Shown: positions 1-5,430 of the stretch, piece by piece
How the letters are laid out: each line of letters begins with the position of its first letter
How positions within the stretch are numbered: position 1 is the stretch's first letter
Assembly (NCBI GenBank): GCA_943325515.2
Contig: CALPPS020000107.1
Location: forward strand, 1 to 5,430
DNA length: 5,430 nucleotides
Direction of reading: 5' to 3'
Source: Flavobacterium psychrophilum
Lineage (GTDB): Bacteria > Bacteroidota > Bacteroidia > Flavobacteriales > Flavobacteriaceae
The notes under the pieces: generated by a model
What the model saw: the letters and a program-made list of their open reading frames with translations, nothing else
What the model was told of the DNA's origin: nothing
Databases searched by the model: none
Position numbers and translations under genes: made by a program

Positions 1-76
1 CCATCTCGAACAGAGAAGTTAAGCCCGCCTGCGCAGATGGTACTGCAATTTGTGGGAGAGTATGTCGCTGCCTTTC
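1..76 (+). rRNA. rrf: 5S ribosomal RNA, 3' portion (truncated by window start)
   Basis: This is roughly the last two thirds of a 5S rRNA, the large-subunit RNA that closes a bacterial rRNA operon. The sequence shows the conserved CGAACAGAGAAGTTAAGC segment near position 7, the GATGGTACTGC segment at 36-46, and the GGGAGAGTATGTCGCTGCC 3' part, all in the order found in bacterial 5S rRNA. The 5' end lies outside the window. The 3' end is estimated by comparison with E. coli 5S rRNA and could differ by a few bases (about 72-78). A strong terminator follows about 30 bp downstream, so this is the end of an rrn operon. Confidence 0.93.
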
Positions 77-79
77 TTT

Positions 80-100
80 AATCTGAACTTGTTTCAGATT
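80..100 (+). other. Hairpin between 5S rRNA and the terminator
   Basis: AATCTGAA (80-87) pairs perfectly with TTCAGATT (93-100) around a 5-nt loop. No T-run follows, so it is not a terminator by itself. It lies just after the mature 5S end and may be a processing or stabilising stem; that role is inferred. The left arm, AATCTGAA, recurs exactly at 112-119 inside the terminator, so the right arm could pair with either copy. Confidence 0.45.
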
Positions 101-105
101 CTTTG

Positions 106-140
106 AACCCCAATCTGAAAAGATTGGGGTTCTTTTTTTT
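106..140 (+). terminator. Intrinsic terminator of the rRNA operon
   Basis: A perfect 11-bp stem (106-116 with 121-131) with CCCC/GGGG at its centre is closed by a GAAA tetraloop (117-120). It is followed by C and then eight T residues (133-140). This is a textbook rho-independent terminator on the plus strand. No T-run follows on the opposite strand, so it works in one direction and ends the rRNA transcript. Confidence 0.93.
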
Positions 141-313
141 ATAGGTGCAACGTGCATTTTTAATATAAAATAAACTGAAATAAGCTCAATATAAGAGTTT
201 TGATTCTAAGCACTCATTATTTAATTGACGAAGGCTTTTTGTTTTAACTTTTTACGGATAGTGAGCATGTTATTTTTTAATAATAACGTTAACTGTATAT
301 TTAGTTTTAATAG

Positions 314-339
314 AAAACCCACTCATTTGAGTGGGTTTT
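314..339 (-). terminator. Intrinsic terminator of the pdhA-pdhC operon, possibly bidirectional
   Basis: An 11-bp perfect stem (314-324 with 329-339) has a 4-nt loop and an AAAACCC/GGGTTTT base. Read on the minus strand it lies about 20 bp past the pdhC stop codon, and its 3' arm ends in TTTT followed by CTATT. The plus-strand arm also ends in TTTT, so the hairpin could stop read-through from the rRNA operon as well. The T-tract is shorter than in the rRNA terminator. Confidence 0.8.
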
Positions 340-360
340 ATTAGCTATATTAATTTTTTT

Positions 361-1989
361 TTATGCTAGCATTGTAACAGGGTTCTCCAAATACTGTCTC
401 AATGTTTGCAGGAATTGTGCTCCTGTAGCCCCGTCTACCGTTCTGTGGTCGCAAGCTAATGTTAATGTCATAGTATTACCTACCACAATCTGACCGTTTT
501 TTACTACTGGTTTTTCTTCGATAGCACCTACTGATAGAATGGCAGAGTTTGGTTGGTTTATAATTGAGGTGAATGATTGAATACCAAACATTCCTAAGTT
601 TGAAACCGTGAAAGTACTTCCTTCCATTTCTGTTGGTTGTAATTTTTTAGTTTTTGCTTTTATGGCTAAATCTTTTACATTACCACCTATTTGCGATAAA
701 CTCATTTGGTCTGTAAAACGCAAAACGGGTACTACTAAACCATCTTCAACGGCTACTGCTACACCAACATTCACGTGATGGTTAATAGTAATAGCATCAT
801 CACTCCATTGTGAGTTTACTTTTGGATGTTTCTTTAATGCCATTGCACAAGCTTTGATAACCATATCGTTGAAGGATACTTTAGTATCTGGAACGGTGTT
901 AATCACAGCACGTGATTTCATCGCTTCATCCATCGCTACTTCTATCGTTAAATAGAAATGTGGTGCTGTGAAGATAGATTCAGAAAGACGCTTAGCAATA
1001 GTCTTACGCATTTGCGAATTTTTGATAACTTCTGAAAACGTTTCTCCAGCTGGAACAAATGGTCTTACGACAGTTGATGGTTGTGCGTTGTCGGTTGTAG
1101 GTTGACTAGTTTGACTTGGTGAAGCAGAAGCTTGTGGAGTGTAATTCTCGACATCATTTTTCGTGATACGACCGTTTTCTCCAGAACCTTTTATTTGAGA
1201 AAGATTAATTCCTTTATCTTTTGCAATTTGTTTTGCTAATGGTGAAGCGAAAACTCTTTCAGAGTTTTCAGTTGTCGGTTGTGAGTTATCCGTTGTTAGT
1301 TGTTTTACTTCTACAGCGCTAGTTGTGACAGCTGGTGTTGACGCCCCATCTTTCTTATAATTTTCTGCTATGCCTGTAATATCTGTTCCTGCAGGTCCGA
1401 TGATGGCTAAAACACTATCAACAGGAGCTGATTGCCCTTCGGTTATACCAATAAATAAAAGTGTTCCTGCATTAAAAGATTCGAATTCCATTGTGGCTTT
1501 ATCGGTTTCGATTTCGGCTAAAATGTCACCTTCTTTTACTTCATCACCTACTTTTTTCAACCAAGTTGCCACTGTTCCTTCGGTCATAGTGTCACTTAGA
1601 CGCGGCATGGTTACCACTACAACTCCTTTTGGAAGTTCGGAGGTCTGTGGTTTATTGATTATGGTTTCTGATTCAGTTGAAGCTTCAACTTTTGCTTCAG
1701 CAACAGCTGGAGTGGCTGCACCTCCTGAAATTATTCCAGAAATATCTTCACCTTCTTTTCCGATGATGGCTAAAAGAGAATCAACAGCTGCTGTTTCACC
1801 TTCTTTAATACCAATATACAATAAAGTACCAGCATTGAAAGATTCAAACTCCATCGTAGCTTTATCCGTTTCGATCTCAGCAAGGATATCTCCTTCTTTT
1901 ACTGTATCACCAACTTTTTTTAACCAAGTTGCTACAGTTCCTTCAGTCATAGTATCACTCAAACGAGGCATTGTAATTTTTGTTGCCAT
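361..1989 (-). CDS. pdhC: Pyruvate dehydrogenase E2, dihydrolipoamide acetyltransferase
   Basis: This is the cytoplasmic E2 core of pyruvate dehydrogenase: it moves the acetyl group from E1-bound hydroxyethyl-TPP through its lipoyl arms to CoA. The 542 residues show two N-terminal lipoyl domains (about 1-78 and 122-200) with ETDKATME motifs and lipoyl lysines K43 and K164. A peripheral subunit-binding domain follows at about 245-283 (FASPLAKQIAKDKGI, GRITKNDV). The catalytic domain spans about 320-542, with SNLGMFGI at 463-470 and the active-site DHRTVDG at 514-520 (H515, D519). Ala/Pro/Thr/Ser-rich linkers join the domains. The ATG start gives the lipoyl fold at once (MATKITMPRLSDTM) and lies 2 bp after the pdhA stop, so the two genes are co-transcribed and probably translationally coupled. 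The DHRTVDG signature and the pdhA neighbour favour pyruvate over 2-oxoglutarate or branched-chain substrates. The linkers flanking the binding domain are encoded by heptanucleotide repeats. Confidence 0.97.
   Translation of the reverse strand: MATKITMPRLSDTMTEGTVATWLKKVGDTVKEGDILAEIETDKATMEFESFNAGTLLYIGIKEGETAAVDSLLAIIGKEGEDISGIISGGAATPAVAEAKVEASTESETIINKPQTSELPKGVVVVTMPRLSDTMTEGTVATWLKKVGDEVKEGDILAEIETDKATMEFESFNAGTLLFIGITEGQSAPVDSVLAIIGPAGTDITGIAENYKKDGASTPAVTTSAVEVKQLTTDNSQPTTENSERVFASPLAKQIAKDKGINLSQIKGSGENGRITKNDVENYTPQASASPSQTSQPTTDNAQPSTVVRPFVPAGETFSEVIKNSQMRKTIAKRLSESIFTAPHFYLTIEVAMDEAMKSRAVINTVPDTKVSFNDMVIKACAMALKKHPKVNSQWSDDAITINHHVNVGVAVAVEDGLVVPVLRFTDQMSLSQIGGNVKDLAIKAKTKKLQPTEMEGSTFTVSNLGMFGIQSFTSIINQPNSAILSVGAIEEKPVVKNGQIVVGNTMTLTLACDHRTVDGATGAQFLQTLRQYLENPVTMLA
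1074..1115 (-). repeat. Degenerate heptanucleotide tandem repeat in pdhC, second linker
   Basis: On the plus strand five consecutive 7-nt units run from 1074 to 1108: TTGATGG, TTGTGCG, TTGTCGG, TTGTAGG, TTGACTA. One G then shifts the phase before a further TTTGACT (1109-1115 region). The units encode PdhC residues about 294-306 (SQPTTDNAQPST), the linker between the subunit-binding and catalytic domains. Because 7 is not a multiple of 3, each unit is read in a different frame, and the peptide tends to repeat every 7 residues. Confidence 0.75.
1265..1306 (-). repeat. Degenerate heptanucleotide tandem repeat in pdhC, first linker
   Basis: On the plus strand the 7-nt units are TTTTCAG (1265), TTGTCGG (1272), TTGTGAG (1279), TTATCCG (1286), TTGTTAG (1293) and TTGTTTT (1300). 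The consensus is close to TTGTnnG, the same as in the repeat at 1074-1108, and the unit TTGTCGG occurs in both. It encodes PdhC residues about 228-242 (LTTDNSQPTTEN), the linker between the second lipoyl domain and the subunit-binding domain, and the peptide has a visible 7-residue period. Confidence 0.75.
1453..1974 (-). repeat. Internal duplication: two lipoyl-domain coding segments in pdhC
   Basis: Residues 6-58 (coded by 1816-1974) and 127-179 (coded by 1453-1611) are copies 363 bp apart. By direct reading they match at 51 of 53 residues (T29/E150 and Y58/F179 differ), yet about 26 further codons differ synonymously. The duplication is therefore not recent at the DNA level, or the copies have been re-coded while the protein stayed constrained. 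Confidence 0.9.
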
Positions 1990-1991
1990 AA

Positions 1992-2993
1992 TTATAATCT
2001 ATGTGGGATGAAAGGATAATTTTCTTGTTCGTAAACGACATCATATAATTGTTGTACTTCTGGGAAAGGAGATTCTTCAGCGAATGTGACACACTCTTCC
2101 ACTAAATCTTTAACTCTCTCATCGATAGCCTCAATTTCTGTATTGGTAGCATATTTTTTTTCTTTAATAATGTCCAGTACTTGAGTTATAGGGTCAATTT
2201 TCCTGTACTCTTCTACCTCATCTTTCGAACGGTATAACTGAGCATCTGACATGGAGTGACCTCTATAACGATACGTTTTCATTTCTAAGAAAGTTGGTCC
2301 GTCACCACGACGTGCTCTTTCCATAGCTTCGTGCATAGCTTCGGCAACTTTTACTGGATTCATACCGTCAACAGGTCCGCATGGCATTTCATATCCTAAT
2401 CCTAATTTCCAAATATCAGTATGATTGGCAGTTCTTTCCACTGAAGTCCCCATAGCATATCCATTGTTTTCACATATGAAAACTACGGGTAATTTCCATA
2501 ACATAGCCATATTGAATGCTTCGTGAAGTGAACCTTGGCGTGCTGCACCGTCACCAAAATAGGTTAGTGTTACACCACCAGTTTCGAAATATTTATCGGC
2601 GAAAGCCATACCTGCACCTACTGGAATTTGAGCCCCAACGATACCATGACCTCCATAAAATCCGTGTTCTTTAGAAAAGATGTGCATTGAACCACCCATT
2701 CCTTTGGAAGTTCCTGTTACTTTTCCTAATAGTTCAGCCATTACTTTTCTTGGATCAACACCCATTCCGATTGGTTGAACGTGATTCCGATAGGCTGTAA
2801 TCATTTTGTCTTTTCCACCCAAATTCATAACGTGTAAAGCACCCGCTAATACGGCTTCTTGTCCGTTATATAAGTGAAGAAATCCTCTAACTTTTTGTTG
2901 AATATAAAGAGCTGCAAGTTTGTCTTCAAATTTTCTCCAAAGCAGCATATCTTCATACCACTTTAAATAAACTTCTTTTGTTACTTCTTTCAT
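1992..2993 (-). CDS. pdhA: Pyruvate dehydrogenase E1 component, alpha subunit
   Basis: With E1 beta (not in the window) this subunit forms the alpha2beta2 thiamine-diphosphate enzyme that decarboxylates pyruvate and reductively acetylates the lipoyl arms of E2. The 333 residues cover the whole E1-alpha family domain. The TPP/Mg motif GDG(147-149)-x26-NN(176-177) is intact, within GDGAARQGSLHEAF and FICENNGYAMGTSVERTA. The conserved loop TYRYRGHSMSD (240-250) carries H246 and corresponds to the regulatory phosphorylation loop of mitochondrial E1 alpha; phosphorylation here is not implied. The GGSMH (100-104) and YGGHGIVGAQIPVGAG (113-128) segments are typical. The close match to the mitochondrial type in these motifs favours a pyruvate rather than a branched-chain substrate. 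ATG at 2993 begins directly with the family's N-terminal helix. The pdhC start is 2 bp after its stop codon. Confidence 0.96.
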   Translation of the reverse strand: MKEVTKEVYLKWYEDMLLWRKFEDKLAALYIQQKVRGFLHLYNGQEAVLAGALHVMNLGGKDKMITAYRNHVQPIGMGVDPRKVMAELLGKVTGTSKGMGGSMHIFSKEHGFYGGHGIVGAQIPVGAGMAFADKYFETGGVTLTYFGDGAARQGSLHEAFNMAMLWKLPVVFICENNGYAMGTSVERTANHTDIWKLGLGYEMPCGPVDGMNPVKVAEAMHEAMERARRGDGPTFLEMKTYRYRGHSMSDAQLYRSKDEVEEYRKIDPITQVLDIIKEKKYATNTEIEAIDERVKDLVEECVTFAEESPFPEVQQLYDVVYEQENYPFIPHRL

Positions 2994-3076
2994 TTGTTAC
3001 TTTTGCTAAAGTGTTATTAGGTTCTTAATTATTATTCAACGCAGAATAGTTGACTTATAAATAAATTTGCGAAATG

Positions 3077-3084
3077 CAAAAGTA
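3077..3084 (-). promoter_or_regulatory. Candidate -7 element of the pdhA promoter
   Basis: On the minus strand the sequence reads TACTTTTG, a full match to the Bacteroidota housekeeping -7 consensus TAnnTTTG, about 85 bp before the pdhA ATG. No clear TTG (-33) element lies 17-23 bp upstream, only T-rich sequence, so the call is moderate. A short inverted repeat, TTTGC-GAAAT-GCAAA (3066-3080), overlaps the element and the expected transcription start and could be an operator. The rest of the 2994-3234 gap is AT-rich, with no gene and no convincing terminator for cdd. Confidence 0.4.
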
Positions 3085-3234
3085 AAACATTCCCTTTAAG
3101 AAGTAAAATTTAAAAGCAGTAAATTTAACTATTATCTTGACTTTTCAACTATAGATAAAAAAAATGCTATTTTTCGCTAATTTGATTAAAAAAACATTGA
3201 ATTTCTGAAGGTCATTCTCCTCTTAATATCAAAT

Positions 3235-3717
3235 TTACAAGAAGTTTTTATCGAAACTTAAAGGCAATAAATTTTCAATAGAAGCTGACTTGTAAACTTC
3301 ACCACTTTCGCCCATAAAATAGATTTCGATAGGTGTGTTTTGTTTACATTCATATTCTGAAATAGATTGCCTACAAGCGCCACATGGAGGAATTGGGGAT
3401 GTAGTTTTATTTGTGTCTGAAGCGGCGGTTATTGCCATTTTTATAATTTTAGCTTCTGGATAAATGGCGCCAGTTTGAAAAATGGCCACTCTCTCAGCAC
3501 AAAGGCCAGAAGGATACGCTGCATTTTCTTGATTTGATCCCAAAACTATATGGCCATTATCTAAAAGAATAGCAGTTCCAACTCTAAATTTAGAATAGGG
3601 TGCATAAGCTTTTTTTCTAACTGCAATGGCATGCTGCATCAATGACTGAATTTCAACTGGCAAGTCAGTTAGAGATTCGTAAACGGAAAATGACGAGTTA
3701 ATGTTTATTTCTTTCAT
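3235..3717 (-). CDS. cdd: Cytidine deaminase
   Basis: This cytoplasmic zinc enzyme of pyrimidine salvage deaminates cytidine and deoxycytidine to uridine and deoxyuridine. The 160-residue protein has the small tetrameric CDA fold. AYAPYSKFRVG (37-47) forms the N-terminal substrate-binding segment, and NQEN (62-65) holds the ribose-binding Asn and Glu. CAERVAIF (73-80) gives zinc ligand C73 and catalytic E75, and PPCGACRQ (110-117) gives ligands C112 and C115. All expected catalytic residues are present. It is somewhat longer than the B. subtilis enzyme (about 136 aa) because of an N-terminal extension of roughly 20 residues (MKEININSSFSVYESLTDLP). The extension has no signal-peptide character. 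The ATG at 3717 is the only good start, and I saw no TAnnTTTG element upstream. It lies between porV and pdhA but is separated from porV by a terminator, so it is probably transcribed alone. Confidence 0.96.
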   Translation of the reverse strand: MKEININSSFSVYESLTDLPVEIQSLMQHAIAVRKKAYAPYSKFRVGTAILLDNGHIVLGSNQENAAYPSGLCAERVAIFQTGAIYPEAKIIKMAITAASDTNKTTSPIPPCGACRQSISEYECKQNTPIEIYFMGESGEVYKSASIENLLPLSFDKNFL

Positions 3718-3814
3718 TCGAATGGAATATTTTTTTTATTTGAAAATGGAATAACCATGGTTTCGATTTACAGTTTTAATTGAATTATTTGAAATGGTTA
3801 TTTCATTATTGAGG

Positions 3815-3848
3815 AAAAAAAATCCAAATTTCTAAAAGAGATTTGGAT
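3815..3848 (-). terminator. Intrinsic terminator downstream of porV
   Basis: On the minus strand an 11-bp stem (3838-3848 with 3822-3832, one G-T type pair) with a 5-nt loop is followed directly by seven T residues (plus-strand A at 3815-3821). It lies about 25 bp past the porV stop codon and ends the porU-porV transcript before cdd. Confidence 0.88.
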
Positions 3849-3872
3849 GTTGTTTTTATTTTTTATTTACTA

Positions 3873-5072
3873 TTAATAATCATCGTATTTATCACCAAAG
3901 TTAAACGTTAGTGAGAATCGTAGGGTATTTTCTAATGGGTTTTTTACTTTTGAAGCAGAGAATAAATAGGAAAAATCTACTTTAACCACATTATATTTGA
4001 AACCTGCTCCTAGAGAGAAAAATTTTCTAGCTCCTTTTATAGGACTTTCATGAAAATAGCCTAGACGCATAGCGAAAGAATCTTGGTACAAATATTCTGC
4101 CCCAATGGAATAAGTAAATTCTTTTAATTCTTCACTAAAACCTCCTGGTGCATCACCAAATGATTTGAACATACCAGAAACCCAGTTTACTTTGTTGTAA
4201 TCTATATTGTTTTGATTTCTCAAATTAATTTCATCAGGAGTGGTTATTAAACCGTCTCCATTTAAATCCGCACTTTGAGGTGTTGGTACTAAAAGTTTAG
4301 CAAACTCAACACTCACAGAAATTTTATTATAATCATCAAAAATGAAATCATAACCTCCGCCAATTTTCATATTGGCAGGAATAAAGTTGGCGCTGTTATC
4401 ATCAGAGGCACCCGCATCGTAATTTATTTTTGGCCCCATATTTTGAAAGTTGAAACCAAGTCGTAATCTTCCATTAAAGTCTGAAAAAGCAGTTTCTTCC
4501 CCTTGATAAAAACCAGCAATATCTACAGCAAAAGTACTTGCTGGTTTAGCATCGCCTGAGTCACTTGAAGGAATTCTTAATGCTGAACGAATATACCTAC
4601 CAGCAACTGCCATTGAAAAACGTTCACTTAGTTTTAAGGAATAGGAACCGTCTAATGCTAATTCGTTTGGTTTTACAATTTGAGCTGGATCATCAGCATT
4701 TTGTCTTAATTCTATTTCTCCTAATCCGAAATAACGCAAACCTACTGCAAAGGCACTTCTTTCATTTATTCGGTTATAGTATGTAGCTTGTCCTAGAGAT
4801 ATATCATTTACTAAATCTGTTAAGTAGGGTGTGTAACTAGCTGTAAATCCTTGTTTGTCTAGTGCAAAAGCATATTTAGCAGGATTCCATTGTTGAGAAA
4901 AAGCATCAGATGACGTAGCAACCCCTTGATCAGCCATCCCAGCAGCACGAGCATCAGCTGCTACTAACAGGAATGGAACACCAGTGGTAATTACTCGACT
5001 ATCTTGTTGGGCAAAAGTATTTTGAATTGTGACTACTAAAATAAATATTATGGCAATTTTTTTCATTATCAT
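3873..5072 (-). CDS. porV: Type IX secretion system outer-membrane protein PorV
   Basis: PorV (LptO) is a beta-barrel of the FadL-like group. It binds the C-terminal domains of T9SS cargo leaving the SprA translocon and passes them to the PorU sortase. The chosen start gives 399 residues. It begins with a signal peptide, MIMKKIAIIFILVVTIQNTFA, with probable cleavage before QQDSR. The N-terminal motif TGVPFLLVAADARAAGMADQGVAT is diagnostic of the PorV/PorQ family. Many amphipathic strands follow, then WVSGMFKSFGDAPGGFSEELKEF, and the protein ends NPLENTLRFSLTFNFGDKYDDY. This C-terminal part and the adjacent porU point to PorV rather than PorQ. The start could be ATG at 5072 or at 5066 (MKKIAII); an in-frame TTG at 5090 only adds residues ahead of the signal peptide. 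porU ends about 30 bp upstream. An EF-hand-like DLNGDGLITTPD loop, coded by 4233-4268, sits between two barrel segments. Confidence 0.95.
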   Translation of the reverse strand: MIMKKIAIIFILVVTIQNTFAQQDSRVITTGVPFLLVAADARAAGMADQGVATSSDAFSQQWNPAKYAFALDKQGFTASYTPYLTDLVNDISLGQATYYNRINERSAFAVGLRYFGLGEIELRQNADDPAQIVKPNELALDGSYSLKLSERFSMAVAGRYIRSALRIPSSDSGDAKPASTFAVDIAGFYQGEETAFSDFNGRLRLGFNFQNMGPKINYDAGASDDNSANFIPANMKIGGGYDFIFDDYNKISVSVEFAKLLVPTPQSADLNGDGLITTPDEINLRNQNNIDYNKVNWVSGMFKSFGDAPGGFSEELKEFTYSIGAEYLYQDSFAMRLGYFHESPIKGARKFFSLGAGFKYNVVKVDFSYLFSASKVKNPLENTLRFSLTFNFGDKYDDY

Positions 5073-5087
5073 TTTAATAAAAGTTAA

Positions 5088-5117
5088 CAAATATAGTATT
5101 TTCCTATAGGATTACAA
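5088..5117 (-). promoter_or_regulatory. Candidate sigma-A-type promoter of porV
   Basis: On the minus strand TTG (5117-5115) is followed after 19 nt by TATATTTG (5095-5088). This matches the Bacteroidota housekeeping pattern TTG-N17-23-TAnnTTTG in both elements and in spacing. The -33 element lies inside the last codons of porU and the -7 element lies in the gap before porV. Transcription would start about 10-15 bp before the porV ATG at 5072, giving a very short leader. Function is inferred from the pattern alone. Confidence 0.5.
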
Positions 5118-5430
5118 GTTTTTCTATTTTTTCTGCTTTTTTATTCGATAAAGTCGACTTTACAGTCAGCTTATAGACATAAACTCCTTTACCAATTCGA
5201 TCTCCAAAATCATCTTTGCCATCCCAAGTAATGTCTCTAGAAAGAAACCCATCTGTTGTTACTATTTGGTTTTTGGTCCATACAATTTTGCCAGTAATGG
5301 TCATCACTTGCACTTGCACTTCTAAGGGTTCAAATGGTCTGTTATGTGAGAACCAAAACTCGGTGTAACTTACAAATGGATTGGGATAATTTAAGACATG
5401 ATCAAGTGCGATATTCTCATCTCCTACAAC
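5104..5430 (-). CDS. porU: Type IX secretion system sortase PorU, C-terminal 108 residues (partial)
   Basis: PorU is the gingipain-like (C25 family) cell-surface sortase of the T9SS: it cuts off the C-terminal sorting domain of cargo and helps attach the cargo to the outer membrane. The frame is open from the window edge and ends with TAG at 5104-5106, so the catalytic domain lies outside. The visible part starts VVGDENIALDHVLNYPNPF and has the YPNPF motif typical of PorU tails and T9SS sorting domains. It continues through VQVMTITGKIVW and WDGKDDFGDRIGKGVYVYKL (an FlgD-like immunoglobulin fold pattern) to KIEKLVIL. That ending resembles the sorting domain of T9SS cargo. The tail alone could belong to another T9SS-exported protein; the adjacent porV makes PorU by far the likeliest. 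An ATG/GTG near 5319 is internal and not a start. Confidence 0.88.
   Translation of the reverse strand, partial: VVGDENIALDHVLNYPNPFVSYTEFWFSHNRPFEPLEVQVQVMTITGKIVWTKNQIVTTDGFLSRDITWDGKDDFGDRIGKGVYVYKLTVKSTLSNKKAEKIEKLVIL

Noticed and set aside
141..313. A possible tRNA, small RNA or small gene between the two terminators at the left end
   Set aside because: I found no cloverleaf pattern, no promoter-like pair of elements leading to a hairpin, and no open frame with protein-like composition.
1370..2011. A 213-codon plus-strand open frame opposite pdhC
   Set aside because: It lies antisense over the two lipoyl domains and mirrors their duplication in its own repeated peptide; it shows no known domain and the minus-strand frame is unmistakable PdhC.
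3050..3069. Plus-strand TTG and TAAATTTG upstream of pdhA
   Set aside because: The two elements are only 9 nt apart, too close for the Bacteroidota promoter pattern, and no plus-strand gene follows.
3230..3237. Minus-strand TAAATTTG at the cdd stop codon as a second pdhA promoter
   Set aside because: It matches the -7 consensus but no TTG lies at 17-23 bp, and it would make a leader of over 200 nt; such 8-mers are common in AT-rich DNA.
3753..3805. Palindrome AACCATGGTT and the inverted repeat TGAAAT-GGTT-ATTTCA upstream of cdd
   Set aside because: They are short, AT-rich, and not tied to a promoter element that I can see, so chance cannot be excluded; no regulatory claim is made.
4565..4786. 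A 73-codon plus-strand open frame opposite porV
   Set aside because: It is a leucine- and asparagine-rich antisense shadow of the porV barrel with no promoter or recognisable domain.
5104..5319. A separate 71-residue protein starting at 5319
   Set aside because: The same frame stays open to the window edge with PorU-like sequence (YPNPF), so this is the end of a longer gene and the putative start is an internal GTG.

Overview
The window is AT-rich DNA from a member of the Bacteroidota, most likely Flavobacteriaceae and close to Flavobacterium. The evidence is a PorU/PorV pair of the type IX secretion system (T9SS), which is confined to this phylum, the style of the 5S rRNA 3' half, start codons without Shine-Dalgarno sequences, and TAnnTTTG-type -7 promoter elements. 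Apart from the 5S rRNA and its terminator, every gene is on the minus strand, so the minus-strand genes are transcribed from right to left and converge on the end of an rRNA operon.

Layout from left to right: the 3' part of a 5S rRNA gene (+) with a strong intrinsic terminator; a gene-free stretch (about 77-360) holding that terminator, a second hairpin and the terminator of the opposing operon, with nothing else recognisable in 141-313; pdhC (E2, dihydrolipoamide acetyltransferase) and pdhA (E1 alpha) of pyruvate dehydrogenase, 2 bp apart in the order pdhA-pdhC; an intergenic region of about 240 bp with a candidate pdhA promoter; cdd (cytidine deaminase); an intergenic region of about 155 bp with a clear terminator for the next gene; porV, the outer-membrane shuttle protein of the T9SS; and the C-terminal 108 residues of porU, the T9SS sortase, cut by the window edge.

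Functionally there are three units. PdhA and PdhC form part of the complex that converts pyruvate to acetyl-CoA; E1 beta and E3 are not in the window. Cdd belongs to pyrimidine salvage. PorU and PorV work together at the outer membrane: PorV carries T9SS cargo to PorU, which removes the C-terminal sorting signal and attaches the cargo to the surface.

This is mainly core-genome content and I see no mobile element, CRISPR array or defence system. The most unusual signals are inside genes. Both flexible linkers that flank the E1/E3-binding domain of PdhC are encoded by degenerate heptanucleotide tandem repeats. The two PdhC lipoyl domains are nearly identical as protein but differ synonymously at about half their codons. 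PorV carries an EF-hand-like calcium loop, and it has a good candidate promoter of its own overlapping the end of porU.
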